A stretch of DNA of 64,000 nt from Neolentinus lepideus HHB14362 ss-1 (GCA_001632425.1 KV425595.1:62001-126000); one strand, 5' to 3'; shown: positions 36,292 through 47,127, numbered from the stretch's first letter. Translations and numbers: made by a program. The notes: generated from the letters alone by a model not told the origin.

Positions 36292-36506
36292 TCCTCTACA
36301 ACGAGAGTCCTTCACAGGAAAGAAATAAAGATATGAAATACAGCAGATGTATGTATGCGTGGCGGGCAAGAGACGCGCGACTACGCGCTAGGCGCCCATT
36401 GCAACATCTCCTTCAGATTCCTTTACCATCATAGCTGGCAGGAGCCCCCGTCCCCTCAAATCAAAAGATTAATATATCCGGCCCTCTGAGTGTACCTACC
36501 GTCACC
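36292..36506. promoter_or_regulatory. Short divergent promoter of the NIF3-like and coatomer zeta genes
   Basis: Only 215 bp lie between the two divergent starts, so both promoters are packed here. No clear TATA box is seen. The assignment rests on position. Confidence 0.55.
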
Positions 36507-37219
36507 ATGAATCTCTCCCTGTACACCATCACCGCCTTCATCATCTTGGACAACGACGGGCACCGCGTCCTCGCCAAATATTACCGGCCAAAGAGCCATC
36601 CCGAGGGCGAGCCCAAGACGCTCCTGACACTGAAAGACCAGAAGGTGTTTGAGAAGGGACTGTTTGCGAAGACGAAGAAGCCGACAGGTGCGCAGAGGTC
36701 TTTCCCATTCGACGTATGAGTCGCTGAAATCCTCTGCACTCTCTTCTCGGTCGCGATGTTCTTGGACAGGCGATATCATTCTATATGATGGGCACCTATG
36801 CGTGTACAAGCACTCGTTGGACCTCATTTTCTACCTCGTCTCGTCGCCGGAGGAGAACGAGCTCATGATCCACTATGCACTGAACGCATTCTCGGATGCG
36901 CTGCACATGCTACTACGGAACCAGGTGGAGAAGAGGGGGGTGCTAGAGAACCTCGACTTGGTGCTGTTATGTCTGGACGAGACGATCGACGATGGGTGCG
37001 TGCCGTCCATCCTCCTCTCATTCGAGTCTCATTACTATATCTATTGACTTCCATAATCACACTTCCAGCGTTATCGTCGAAACAGACTCAACAACCATCG
37101 CGTCCCGCGTCTCGCGGCCAAAAGCTGACACGACGGAAATCGTGATCAACGAGCAAACATTACTGAACGCGTACCAGACGGTCAAGGAACAGATGAAGCA
37201 GCGAATTTCACAGTTCTAG
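36507..37219 (+). CDS. RET3: Coatomer subunit zeta
   Basis: Exons 36507-36687, 36770-36995, 37069-37219; 185 residues. It begins MNLSLYTITAFIILDNDGHR, continues RVLAKYYRP and GDIILYDGHLCVYKHSLDL, and has NAFSDALHMLLRNQVEKRGV and CLDETIDDGVIVETD. This is the small longin-fold chain of the COPI coat. It pairs with gamma-COP and helps the coat load onto Golgi membranes for retrieval to the ER. Length is typical. All three exon phases agree. The ATG context ccaccATGA is strong. Confidence 0.95.
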
Positions 37220-38264
37220 ATAAAACGGACTTTCGGATCGCATATTTGTGTGCTCTCTTTCCTATTTATTGATGGTTTCCGCCGACACCATGCCGGCTTT
37301 TGACGTCCCTTAGTCACTGGAGAGCGATAGAGAGCTTGTTTTGCATTTCAGATGAAACCGCTCGAATTGCGGCGCTCAACGAAACTGCCGGCGTTGAGCC
37401 CGTGCTTATCGCGCTGACGGATCCACTACTTCTCGCCACTAGACGTTATCCTATATCTCCGGAAGGGCCACGTTGGAGATTGCTATACTTCATGGAACTC
37501 TGCAATGGCCGAGGACATCGGGATGACATAGATGAGTAGCCTCTATTCTGCCAGTAACACAATGGAGCTAGCGGGAGGTGAATAAGAACGACGGATGCTG
37601 AGTAAGTGTCGTGAATGGTGTATATGGGTCATGGGGAGGACAAGTGTGCGTTCCCGTTCCACAATATGTCGAATAACCTTGGATCGATCAACTTATGACC
37701 AAGTTATTTTCGTCCACACAATTGTTTGTTCAACCTTAAGGATTCATCCGTTGCAGCCGGAAGTAACCGGGTCGGCGCATAACATAGAGTCATTGCCATT
37801 GTCATGAAGCAAACATGCGTGGAACAACCATGATACACCGGACAGAGCCTGCCCATACAGACAATAAACAAATGAGAAGAGAGAGATCTACTCCAAAAAC
37901 AATACAGACATAAATAGCGGTGTAGGCGAGAGATGGGTGTGATGCTATACATACAATACTGTACTGTCCGTGGCCAATCAAGCAATGTGAAAGCAGTTTA
38001 ATCAACATGTCAAGCATCCCACTCCTCCCTCCAGAATACAGATAACGAGTTGAGAAACGAGTAGTGGGCGATGACCGAAGGCGCTGGCCTCTCGCTCGAT
38101 ACGGTTTGAAACATCCTCCTCTTGGCGCGCCCCGGTTTGACAGGAAGTGTCAGGTTGATTCATATTTAGCGTGGTTTCGTGATGGGATTGCCAGTGTGGC
38201 GGCCGCCCCGCACGGATGTGTTCTGAGCTTCAGCTCTATGCCCACGCTGTCACAGAGGGGCTGG
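37220..38264. other. Intergenic flank left of the retrotransposon
   Basis: About 1 kb between coatomer zeta and the left target-site copy. Short frames have no recognisable content. Before insertion this DNA was continuous with the sequence starting at 47128. Confidence 0.45.
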
Positions 38265-38541
38265 TGTGACGCTAGCTGACTAAGCAGGTAGTGGCACACG
38301 GAAAGCACGCACAAACAGACGGTTTTCAGAACAGTCTATCAGCACGAGACTAAGGTAGCGTACAGGCAGTAGCTACATCTCTTTTATACCCCACGAGGGG
38401 TCCGTCGTATAAGCAAGAACAAACAATAAAATAAAGAGGGTAGAGAAAATAATACGGCCTAGATGTTTCCCGCTCAGCCTCATCGCCCTAAACGAGAGGG
38501 ACACCACGTGGAGTCCCGGATCCCGACTCCGAACCGTCACA
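38265..38541 (-). repeat. 3' LTR of the Ty3/Gypsy element
   Basis: 277 bp, with no difference from the 5' LTR that I could find by eye. It is preceded on minus by the polypurine tract. Confidence 0.95.
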
Positions 38542-38554
38542 TACCCCCTTCCAA
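38542..38554 (-). promoter_or_regulatory. Polypurine tract of the retrotransposon
   Basis: TTGGAAGGGGGTA on minus directly before the 3' LTR, the normal site for plus-strand priming. Confidence 0.65.
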
Positions 38555-38578
38555 GGGGTAGCATACCCCTTCAGCAAC

Positions 38579-41500
38579 CTAAGCAGAAATCGAACTAGAC
38601 ATTGGAACGTCTTCTTCATCTTCGAATCCTCCGTCCATATTGAGCAAACGCAATTCTTCGGGCGTCTCAGACGAAGTTCCAGCCGGCGGCGGCGCAGCGG
38701 TATCCGGCGGCGCGGTACCCTTCCCTTTTACGGCCCGTGTGGCACGAGCCTTCGAGGTATCGCTTTTCTTCGAGAAACGAAGCTCACCGTCGCGGCCAAT
38801 TCTATCTCCTCTGGTGTTAGACTTCTTCTTTTCTCTCTCATCGTCGACATTGATCTCCTGTCCCCCGTTCGCCCCGCTCCCCTTTGAATCCTGAATCCTC
38901 TGCTTCCGCCTACGTTCTTCATCTTCCATCCTCTCCTTCAAGTCCTGCACCGCGCGATCAGCGTTCTTACGCTTCTGGCCATAAGCGCGACGCCGACTAT
39001 CCGCCAAGGTAGAGTCCGCAGCATGGTCCTTCCATTCCTGTAACTCTGTCTCCAGACGACGAATTTCTGCCGCCTGAGGGTCCAAGTCCTTTGACCCGAT
39101 GATAGCCTCGACGCCGAGAGGACGGCCGGGCTTACTGACGCTGGAAGTGTTGGTAACTGGTATGTTTAGTTTGAATGGCGTGTCCTCGTTATTAAACAGC
39201 TCGGCGAATAGAAGATATCCCCCAGGGACATGCAGCTTCCGAGGCAGCTCGCCATCATCGTATTGCTCGAGAGAGTCGCTGAATGCGAAGAACAGTTTCA
39301 CCTGTTCGAAATGCCAGTGGTGAGTGTTCCCTCTGTTGTCCATTTTAACGAGACGAGAGATCAGGTCCCGACGAAGGTTCAAGAAGCGGTCGATAGCAGG
39401 TGGCATGATGCGAGGAGACAAGGGTGGTGTCGAGGGCGGAGAGGAATGAGAGGAACCTTGTGAGCGCTCAGCTCGTCGACGCCTAGGCGCCCTTTTGTAC
39501 GTAGTTGGCGTTGCCATATCAAGAGTGCCTAAAAACACTTGCGGATCGCCAGCAGGAGGACGGCCGGTTCCCTCGGGTAGGCTGCGGATATCGTTGATTC
39601 CGACGGCATCAAAATATGCCTTGAGGGGCGCCAGATGTGAAACTTCCCGGTAAGGTAGCCAGGTCTTGTCCCCTGATCGCCATTGCAATTGAAAGACAGA
39701 CTCCCGGGCTTTACCCTTATGCGTCAGGATCCGATCCACAGCCCATTCAGGCTCCAAACCGGCAGTATGCTCATCAGAGAGCAAAACCTGTGAGTCAGTC
39801 CGTCCGGGAAACAGACGGTCATCGTTAGGTTCGTGTATACGCAACAATGAAGCATGAAACACGTTGTGTATACCCCTTGAGCGTAAATTAGCAGACAACT
39901 CGATGCGGTACGAATTATTGCCGAAGTCCTTCTCAATTTGGTAGGGGCCCAGCCATTTTGGCAGAAGCTTTCTAGACAAACCTTTCGGCCAACGAAGGTT
40001 CTTAGTCGAGATATAAACCAAGTCTTTCTCCTGAAAGGGAGCTGGTCGTCTGTGGCGATTAGCATCACGAGTCTGCTTGGTACGCGCAGCTATTATACTA
40101 TCGTGAGCAGTCATAATTGCTTGCTTCACTCTCTGGGCATATACGCGCACTCCAGGATACTCGTCTTTATCCGCGGCGTTCCAAATCATAGTCCTCGGCA
40201 TCCTTCCCGTATTCAGGAAGAATGGGGAGAACCCCGTACTAGCAGAACGCGATAAGTTGATCGCAAATTCTATAGCCGGTAGTTTAGTAACCCAGTCAGA
40301 CTGTTTTACCCCGATGCATTGCCTCAGCATCTGAGTAACAGTCTTGATTGCACGCTCCGTCGATCCATCCGACTGCGGGTGGTACGCGCTTGACATCCTA
40401 AGCTCCACCTTCATTAATTTATGAAGATGACCCCAGAATTGAGACGTAAATAAAACATCCCGATCACTAATAATTGCCTTAGGCAATCCGTGGTGTTTAT
40501 AGACCTCCGAAAATACTAGCTCAGCTATGTGTTTAGCCTTGTAGTCATCCCTGCTAGGTACTAGATGTACCATAGCAGTTAATAAATCTATAATCACCGT
40601 GATGGTGTCGAACGTTCCATCACGATTCTTAGAATCAGGAAAGGGACCAACAAAGTCAATTCCTATCGATTCCCATGGCCTACTGGGTACTTCCAAAGGA
40701 TTCAGAAGTCCGTAAGGCTTCTGTGTACTCGGCTTACTCCGGTTGCACGTTATACATGTAGAACAATAGAGCTTGACGTGCGGAACCATATCTTTCCACC
40801 AGACATGATCCCTCAGGAGGTCCAACGTCTTCTGAGCACCCAAATGGGCTAATAGAATGTGGGCGTTGGATATCACTACTTCCCTAACATTCCGACCGTT
40901 GTAGGTGATATCAGGGATGCAAAGCACCCGTCGGTCTTGCAGCCGAAGGAACACTAGTCCTCCTTCCACATTGAAGTTCTTGAAGCCCTTAGGTTCCTTT
41001 AATATAGCATTGAACATAGGGTCTTCGTCGTATTTATTCCGAATCGCATCCTCGATAGAAGTGCTTTCGTTATACGCGATATAGCTCAAGAGTCCCACGC
41101 CATCATCGGCATCAGTTCGATCAGGTTCCGTGTCCTCGATTGACACAGAAGACTGGTGGCTGTGCTGGTTGCTTATTGCGGTAACCTCACTCTGGACAGC
41201 TATCGCGTGTTCCCTCAAGTCAGCATCTGCTTCCTCAATGGCAGCTTCTGCTTCCTTGATGACACTAGACTCTCGTTGAGTGTGTTGAGTGCTGCTTGCT
41301 CCCGGGACCCCCCCTTCCTGACTAGGCACCCTAGGACCTAGCAGGCGAAACTTACGAATTCGCTTCGCAAATTCTTTCGAAGTCTCTGGGCGGCCCGTAT
41401 CCGCAGGCGCAGCAGCCAAGGCCTCAATATCCACCAAGACCGGCATGGAGATATTAAAGGTATTCAAAACATCATTATCGACGTCATCATGGAATGTATA

Positions 41501-44500
41501 CTCAGAACGCGCCCTCACCGTCCCGGGCCTGTCTGCCGAATACATGCGGGACAACGCATCTGCCAGAATGTTCTCAGTTCCAGGTACGTGTTCGACCCTG
41601 AAATCAAATTCCGAGATCTTCTCCAGCCAACGAGCTTGTCGGCCAGTCAGGTTCCTCTGGCCCATCAGGTGTATCAAACCCTTATGGTCCGTAAGCCAGC
41701 GAAACTTGGCCCCTTGGAGGATGTCTCTGTGCCGCAGCATCGACTCGACTCCTGCCAACATTTCCTGCTCGTGTACTGCGTAGTTCTGCTGTGTGGTGTT
41801 CATTTTAGCTGAGTAAAACGCTGCCACATTTGCAGTTTTAAAATCTTTGCCCTGGCTAACCACCCCAGATAACCCACCATGAGATGCATCCGTCACCAGA
41901 AAGATGGGAGGGGCATCCGGTGAGTAATCCAGAGGTCGACGCCTATGGTCACGGTGAGCGTGCACAATCACTTTCACTTCCTCGAATGCACGCTGATGAG
42001 TGGCGTCCCAGCGAAATGGCACTGTATCGCCAGTTAATGCAGATAATATACCCATAGGTATGCGTACGTGAGCCATGTCATCGGCCAAGTACCCAACCGA
42101 ACCCAGGAACCCACGTAACAGATCACGATTGGTAGGTACTTTCCATGCCAAGACGTTATCGACCTTATGTGGGTCCATCCTGATTCCATCATCATCCACA
42201 ATCCGTCCCAGGATCTTCAATTCCCGGCACAGAAAATGAACTTTCTTTTCCCCAAGGAACAGCTGCTCCTTCTTCAGGGTGTCAACAACATATTTACATA
42301 CACGAATATGCTCGGCCAGAGTGTCCGTATATATAATAATGTCGTCAAGATACACATCGAGGTCGACGCCCAGGTGTGATGCGAAGATGTGGCACATTAG
42401 CGCTTGAAACGTCGCCACACCATTGGTGTCACCTTGTTGTAGCACAAGACTGACCATGTTACCATCAGGTGTAGTCATAGCTGTGCGCTCAACGTGCTCG
42501 GGGACTATACGAACTTGTTCGTAGGCGTCCTTCTGATCGAGAATCGAGCGGTAGCGTTTCTTCGCTACGCGCCGCAGGATTCCCTCAATGTCAGGTAATG
42601 GAGTATTCAATTTAACGGTATTAGCATTTCGCTCCCGCAAGTCGACAACAATACGAAGCTGAGGAGGCACACCTCGTACCCCTGTGCCAGGTTTAGTCAA
42701 CAACAACATCGGGCACGCATTTCGTGAGAGGGTGGGTTTCCAACGCCCACTCCTCAGGTAACTATCGCGCTTCTCGATCCAATTCTGCCTTTGAGGGTCC
42801 GGGCATTTGCTCGGCCTCCAATGGTAGACCTTAGAGTCATCCTTCAAAGGAATTGCATGGTTCACCGCCCTGAGAGGTGGTAACGGTACTTCACGCCCAT
42901 CCAAAAATATAGGACGGGCATACTCTATTAACTCTTTGCGCACTCGATCCAAGTCCTCCTCGAGGACCTCAGCCGCACGAGAAGCCAGCACCTGAACGCC
43001 CTCACCACGGATTGGCATAGGGTTAGGGTGACCCACAATGACCTTCGGCGGGTTCAGTCCCAGCATAATATTGTGCTGGAATATGAAAGGAGTCCCCAAT
43101 ATAACATCGTAGTTCTGTAGGTTCATTAGGTCAAAGTACCTTTTACAATCAATTGACTGGTACTTGATCTGAGCAGTCGCACCCCAATTAACCTTCGAAC
43201 GCGACCCTTGTACTGCCAGCTGTACTGCCAGCGGTTTCGCCAGCTCAATCTTATTCAAGCGAAGCTGATTCGCAAGGTCCAGTGACATAAAATCAGCCAA
43301 GGACCCCGAATCTATAAGAGCCCTTGCAGGTCGTCCATCAATCTGGACAACCACAACCAGTGGCTTAGGAATGATACGTTTAAAATCCTTAGCTGTCGAG
43401 GCGTTGCGCTCGAGACTAGGGAAAGTGTTAGGGGGAACCTGCACACCATTTAATTCAGTTATAGTGTAGCAGTCGTTCCACTCCTCCAGAGCGAAACTCG
43501 GACGATCCCCGTCGAGCCCAATCAGTTCCGCGATCATGACATTTAGAGGTTCCTCCCCACCATCGATACAGGCCGTTTGCTCACCATAAAACAGGTGTTT
43601 CAGGCCCATATCAGATTCGCAGGGTAGGAGTATCTCCGCTAAGTCACGTTGTGATTTACTCAGCTGGCAGTTATACCAACCAGGCAGATCCACCCGAAAA
43701 TCCAATACCAGTTTAAGCGGCACACAAGCCGTAAAATGGCGAAAGCGATCATTAATAATAATCACATCTCCTTGTTGGTGACACTCGAACCTGTCCTCAC
43801 CGCCACACGAGAAGTCATAGTCTCCGAGATATGGGGTATTCAATTCTAGAATCCATTCAACGTGTGGGCAAATGACGTTACCCATCCGTGAATTACAGCC
43901 TGAAAGTCCAGGACTGCGAGTTACGCATTCCCCAGACCGACCCTGAACTTGCTGAGTGCAAAGCTCAATATACCAGGATACTATATCAAACCCACTGTCA
44001 AGTAGCATGGTATCCGATATCAAAGGGTCCTCATAGCGACGCGCATGGTCCATTATCACGTACTCGCTGTCCGAGACCCGATATAGACAAAAACGCTCAT
44101 TCGCGACCTCCGACGGGTCCCCAGTATATTTCGATAGAGGGTCATCCCCAGGGTATGGCACGCCACTCCATAGTAACTCCTCCCCTCGCAAGGCAAGAGG
44201 GTCTTCCCGTCTGGGAGGTCGATATTTATTGCTAGAACACACCCCAGCACCGGTGTGTGGATCACCAATGCTCGCAGCCTCGATAGAGATGTGACCGAGC
44301 ATAAGCTCATCAATAGTCTGAGTCGACTCAGCGAGTCGACTCAAGTTTTCGGTGTGAGCCAAGTCGATTCCCACGGCATAATTCGTTACCCCAGGTGGTT
44401 TGTCCCTACTGCGGGACTTCACCTGCCGTTTATTGGGGCAATTACGCGATAGATGACCTGTCTCCTTACACTCGAAACACTTCCCAGCTGCCACGAGCTC

Positions 44501-46660
44501 ATTGCGCTCTTGCGTGCTTAGTGAAGGCCTAGGAAACTTCGAGTTGCCACCGCCACCAGAGTTCCCATTCCGAGTGGGCCCCTTTACGGATTGGGGTGGA
44601 TTAGGGTTATGGGTTACCCGATTACCGTGAGAGTAGGATAAAGTAGGTGCACTACTGCCTTTGTAGGGCAGTTGTGGACGCTTTTTGCCCATCAAAGGAC
44701 GACGAGAATCGTCCTTGCGAGGCTCAGGTCTCGAATGAGAGCGCCTGCTATAATCAAGCGCGCCCCATGATAATTCTAAGACCTCAGCACGGTGAACCAC
44801 CTGTTCCCAGGTGTTGACTTCCGGGCTAAGTTCCCCTTCGATAAGCCCAGACTGTAAATCAGGCGTGAACCCGTCCCATAACTGTCTGACACATTCCTGT
44901 CGATCAGAAACTCCCACAAAATGCTGGAGTTCTGATATTTCGTGAATATAGTCTTTCACAGACTTGCTACCTTGACGGCAGTACCTCAACTTTGCACGCA
45001 TTTTCTGCCTGAAATCGAGGGGGAAGCAGTAATTGAACAATTCTGAGAAAAAGAGCTGCGGGCTCCATTCAGTCGCGTTTCTAGACACGCTTCGATTATA
45101 GAATGTTAGGGCCTTGTCTTCCATGTAATGGGATATATATCTCCATCTGTTAGACGAAGTAAGCCGTCCATCTTCTATAAAGGCGAGAGATTCCTCCATA
45201 AAATGGGTGAATATTTTAATATCCGCTGTCCCATCATACTTGTGTGGTGGGAGTGGCTTCACCAATGGCCTAGTGGTCTTAGAACGTTGGTGCACTTTTT
45301 TCTTCCTCGAGCGGTGTTTACGAGCCGAGCGGCTGCTTATCTCACTCTCAGATGAAGCGTTCTCGTCGCTTGACGATCGATATGGAGTTCTTCGGGTAGG
45401 TCCTTCATCAGATGAATCCGAAGGGTCCCCTCCCGGTGGATCCTGATCTTCCGCCAAGCGTTCGAAAATTTCACTCACATAACTGCTTCTTGGCAGCTGT
45501 GCAGATGGTCTCAGGTTTGCCCCGACATTTACTACTACCGGAGTACGCGACGGTCTGCGGCTAGCAATGTTGGAGGCCATATCGGCAATAGCCGGCATCA
45601 TAGGGTTAGGAGTTACCAAGGGAGCTTGTTCGACCCGAGGTTTCTCTCTCAGTGACCCTTTACGCCCCTCCTCTCGTTGGGGAGGGCGAATAGAATTCAT
45701 TCTTTCTGCCACGTCTGGCAATTCTCTAGGTTCCTCAGCGTCGTCAGACACCAATTCACCCTCCAGCCGATGTAATTCGGCTCGTAAGCGCTTTGCCCTG
45801 TCCATTCGGGCGCGGCGGCTCTTCGCCTCCCGTGCTAGCGGTACCGATACTTCACTCGGTTCGGGATCTCTGGCGGAACGTACGGAACTGTCTATGGACG
45901 GGGGCGTCGTATCACGAGGTACCCGCCATTTCTCGTATTCTATAGCCTGGGCTGCGGGGTTCAATTCCTCGATGGGTATCCCCACGGCCCCGAATTCTCG
46001 AGGATCAATACCCTTTCCGGTGTTTCGGGAGGGTCCCTCTAGTCTGTCTTCGAATTCCACAGCAGCGTCAATACGCTTTCGCTGTTCTTTAATTTGAGAC
46101 TCCGCGGCCGTCTTACCACCCACAACGGGGTTTAAAGTACGACCAGAAGTTGGAGCTCCGACTGAACCTCCCGCCTCCTTGGCCGCAGGCACCGGAGGAG
46201 GAGTCTTTCGTCTGCGTGAGTTCGGGCTGTTGCTTCTATCGTAAGACACAGTTTGCCACTGACTATTCTTCTCCTCAGGAAGCTCCCGATTAGGGCTAAC
46301 TCCCGTCACTGTAGAGTAGAATAGTTCATCATTTACTATATCTATACTTTTTCTACGTTCCTTTGCTTCGCTAGGTACTGTAGTTGTAAATCGCCCAACC
46401 GTTACTAGAACGGGAGAGGGACTTCGAGCGCCCGCCATCTCTGCGTAAGAACGCGGAGACATTGGGGGGGAGTGAGGAGGAGCCGAGCGTGGACGCTCGA
46501 TCCTCTCATCCCGAGTGGTCTGATCGGTCTGGGCCAATGCCACAGGAACCGTCATTCCAGGGGGAGCAGCCGCCAATTGGGGCAAGCCGCCTTTTGTTGC
46601 GGGATCAGTTGATCCTGTCGGGGGAGCCCGACGTGCTCGAAGATTGTACCTAGATGTCAT
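38579..46660 (-). CDS. Gag-Pol polyprotein of the Ty3/Gypsy element, about 2693 residues
   Basis: A single uninterrupted frame from ATG 46660; the open frame reaches 46693 only with a non-ATG start. Gag (about 1-740) ends in a CCHC knuckle, CFECKETGHLSRNCP (about 730). Protease has ALIDSGSLADFMS (about 1115). Reverse transcriptase has the YLDDIIIYTD active site (about 1440), then RNase H with VTDASHGG and ADALSRM (about 1590-1705). Integrase has the HHCC zinc region (HLGAQKTLDLL, CSTCITC, about 1955) and the catalytic Asp in GIDFVGPFPD, Asp in ISDRDVLF and Glu in SDGSTER. A chromodomain-like region (PEWAVDRILTHKGK, WLPYREVSHL) lies at about 2305-2345. About 312 further residues follow. Gag and Pol share a frame with no stop or shift, unlike many relatives. 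Confidence 0.93.
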   Translation of the reverse strand: MTSRYNLRARRAPPTGSTDPATKGGLPQLAAAPPGMTVPVALAQTDQTTRDERIERPRSAPPHSPPMSPRSYAEMAGARSPSPVLVTVGRFTTTVPSEAKERRKSIDIVNDELFYSTVTGVSPNRELPEEKNSQWQTVSYDRSNSPNSRRRKTPPPVPAAKEAGGSVGAPTSGRTLNPVVGGKTAAESQIKEQRKRIDAAVEFEDRLEGPSRNTGKGIDPREFGAVGIPIEELNPAAQAIEYEKWRVPRDTTPPSIDSSVRSARDPEPSEVSVPLAREAKSRRARMDRAKRLRAELHRLEGELVSDDAEEPRELPDVAERMNSIRPPQREEGRKGSLREKPRVEQAPLVTPNPMMPAIADMASNIASRRPSRTPVVVNVGANLRPSAQLPRSSYVSEIFERLAEDQDPPGGDPSDSSDEGPTRRTPYRSSSDENASSESEISSRSARKHRSRKKKVHQRSKTTRPLVKPLPPHKYDGTADIKIFTHFMEESLAFIEDGRLTSSNRWRYISHYMEDKALTFYNRSVSRNATEWSPQLFFSELFNYCFPLDFRQKMRAKLRYCRQGSKSVKDYIHEISELQHFVGVSDRQECVRQLWDGFTPDLQSGLIEGELSPEVNTWEQVVHRAEVLELSWGALDYSRRSHSRPEPRKDDSRRPLMGKKRPQLPYKGSSAPTLSYSHGNRVTHNPNPPQSVKGPTRNGNSGGGGNSKFPRPSLSTQERNELVAAGKCFECKETGHLSRNCPNKRQVKSRSRDKPPGVTNYAVGIDLAHTENLSRLAESTQTIDELMLGHISIEAASIGDPHTGAGVCSSNKYRPPRREDPLALRGEELLWSGVPYPGDDPLSKYTGDPSEVANERFCLYRVSDSEYVIMDHARRYEDPLISDTMLLDSGFDIVSWYIELCTQQVQGRSGECVTRSPGLSGCNSRMGNVICPHVEWILELNTPYLGDYDFSCGGEDRFECHQQGDVIIINDRFRHFTACVPLKLVLDFRVDLPGWYNCQLSKSQRDLAEILLPCESDMGLKHLFYGEQTACIDGGEEPLNVMIAELIGLDGDRPSFALEEWNDCYTITELNGVQVPPNTFPSLERNASTAKDFKRIIPKPLVVVVQIDGRPARALIDSGSLADFMSLDLANQLRLNKIELAKPLAVQLAVQGSRSKVNWGATAQIKYQSIDCKRYFDLMNLQNYDVILGTPFIFQHNIMLGLNPPKVIVGHPNPMPIRGEGVQVLASRAAEVLEEDLDRVRKELIEYARPIFLDGREVPLPPLRAVNHAIPLKDDSKVYHWRPSKCPDPQRQNWIEKRDSYLRSGRWKPTLSRNACPMLLLTKPGTGVRGVPPQLRIVVDLRERNANTVKLNTPLPDIEGILRRVAKKRYRSILDQKDAYEQVRIVPEHVERTAMTTPDGNMVSLVLQQGDTNGVATFQALMCHIFASHLGVDLDVYLDDIIIYTDTLAEHIRVCKYVVDTLKKEQLFLGEKKVHFLCRELKILGRIVDDDGIRMDPHKVDNVLAWKVPTNRDLLRGFLGSVGYLADDMAHVRIPMGILSALTGDTVPFRWDATHQRAFEEVKVIVHAHRDHRRRPLDYSPDAPPIFLVTDASHGGLSGVVSQGKDFKTANVAAFYSAKMNTTQQNYAVHEQEMLAGVESMLRHRDILQGAKFRWLTDHKGLIHLMGQRNLTGRQARWLEKISEFDFRVEHVPGTENILADALSRMYSADRPGTVRARSEYTFHDDVDNDVLNTFNISMPVLVDIEALAAAPADTGRPETSKEFAKRIRKFRLLGPRVPSQEGGVPGASSTQHTQRESSVIKEAEAAIEEADADLREHAIAVQSEVTAISNQHSHQSSVSIEDTEPDRTDADDGVGLLSYIAYNESTSIEDAIRNKYDEDPMFNAILKEPKGFKNFNVEGGLVFLRLQDRRVLCIPDITYNGRNVREVVISNAHILLAHLGAQKTLDLLRDHVWWKDMVPHVKLYCSTCITCNRSKPSTQKPYGLLNPLEVPSRPWESIGIDFVGPFPDSKNRDGTFDTITVIIDLLTAMVHLVPSRDDYKAKHIAELVFSEVYKHHGLPKAIISDRDVLFTSQFWGHLHKLMKVELRMSSAYHPQSDGSTERAIKTVTQMLRQCIGVKQSDWVTKLPAIEFAINLSRSASTGFSPFFLNTGRMPRTMIWNAADKDEYPGVRVYAQRVKQAIMTAHDSIIAARTKQTRDANRHRRPAPFQEKDLVYISTKNLRWPKGLSRKLLPKWLGPYQIEKDFGNNSYRIELSANLRSRGIHNVFHASLLRIHEPNDDRLFPGRTDSQVLLSDEHTAGLEPEWAVDRILTHKGKARESVFQLQWRSGDKTWLPYREVSHLAPLKAYFDAVGINDIRSLPEGTGRPPAGDPQVFLGTLDMATPTTYKRAPRRRRAERSQGSSHSSPPSTPPLSPRIMPPAIDRFLNLRRDLISRLVKMDNRGNTHHWHFEQVKLFFAFSDSLEQYDDGELPRKLHVPGGYLLFAELFNNEDTPFKLNIPVTNTSSVSKPGRPLGVEAIIGSKDLDPQAAEIRRLETELQEWKDHAADSTLADSRRRAYGQKRKNADRAVQDLKERMEDEERRRKQRIQDSKGSGANGGQEINVDDEREKKKSNTRGDRIGRDGELRFSKKSDTSKARATRAVKGKGTAPPDTAAPPPAGTSSETPEELRLLNMDGGFEDEEDVPMSSSISA

Positions 46661-46850
46661 ACTATAAGTGGAACAGTTATTATTAGAACGCACTCGTTTT
46701 TTTTTTTCTTTTCTTTTTTTTTTATGAATCAGAGAAGATGAACGCAGAGTAATTGACCGCTGGAAGTTCCGGGTGATCAGCCAGGAACTTTGCCCAAGTG
46801 CGGTGAGTTTTTTGTCGCCTAGTAGAGTGTTCTAGTACTCGTCAAAAATA

Positions 46851-47127
46851 TGTGACGCTAGCTGACTAAGCAGGTAGTGGCACACGGAAAGCACGCACAA
46901 ACAGACGGTTTTCAGAACAGTCTATCAGCACGAGACTAAGGTAGCGTACAGGCAGTAGCTACATCTCTTTTATACCCCACGAGGGGTCCGTCGTATAAGC
47001 AAGAACAAACAATAAAATAAAGAGGGTAGAGAAAATAATACGGCCTAGATGTTTCCCGCTCAGCCTCATCGCCCTAAACGAGAGGGACACCACGTGGAGT
47101 CCCGGATCCCGACTCCGAACCGTCACA
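46851..47127 (-). repeat. 5' LTR of the Ty3/Gypsy element
   Basis: 277 bp, reading identical to 38265-38541. On minus a TATA box (TATAAAAG) lies at 46967-46974 and should start the genomic RNA. The TG...CA ends are intact. Confidence 0.95.

Larger units (their letters stand above)
38265..47127 (-). mobile_element. Complete Ty3/Gypsy chromovirus-type LTR retrotransposon, 8863 bp
   Basis: Two 277-bp LTRs bound the element, both starting TGTGAC and ending GTCACA. The 5-bp target duplication GCTGG is at 38260-38264 and 47128-47132. Gag-pol runs on minus, so the 5' LTR is at 46851-47127. Pol order (protease, reverse transcriptase, RNase H, integrase, chromodomain) places it in the Ty3/Gypsy chromoviruses (Metaviridae). 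A purine-rich tract, TTGGAAGGGGGTA on minus (38542-38554), abuts the 3' LTR and should prime plus-strand synthesis. No tRNA-type TGG primer site follows the 5' LTR (it reads tatttttgacgag), so the primer is unknown; self-priming is possible. LTRs read as identical and the frame is open, so the copy looks recent and could be active. Confidence 0.95.

Noticed and set aside
45567..46097. 176-codon plus-strand frame
   Set aside because: Antisense to the gag region of the retrotransposon.
46780..46850. tRNA primer-binding site next to the 5' LTR
   Set aside because: The sequence after the LTR on minus starts tatttttgacgag and lacks the TGG that pairs with tRNA CCA ends, so no primer site is annotated.
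38265..47127. Possible retrovirus with an envelope gene
   Set aside because: No envelope-like frame or signal peptide follows pol. The extra tail lacks a membrane segment, so this is an ordinary LTR retrotransposon.
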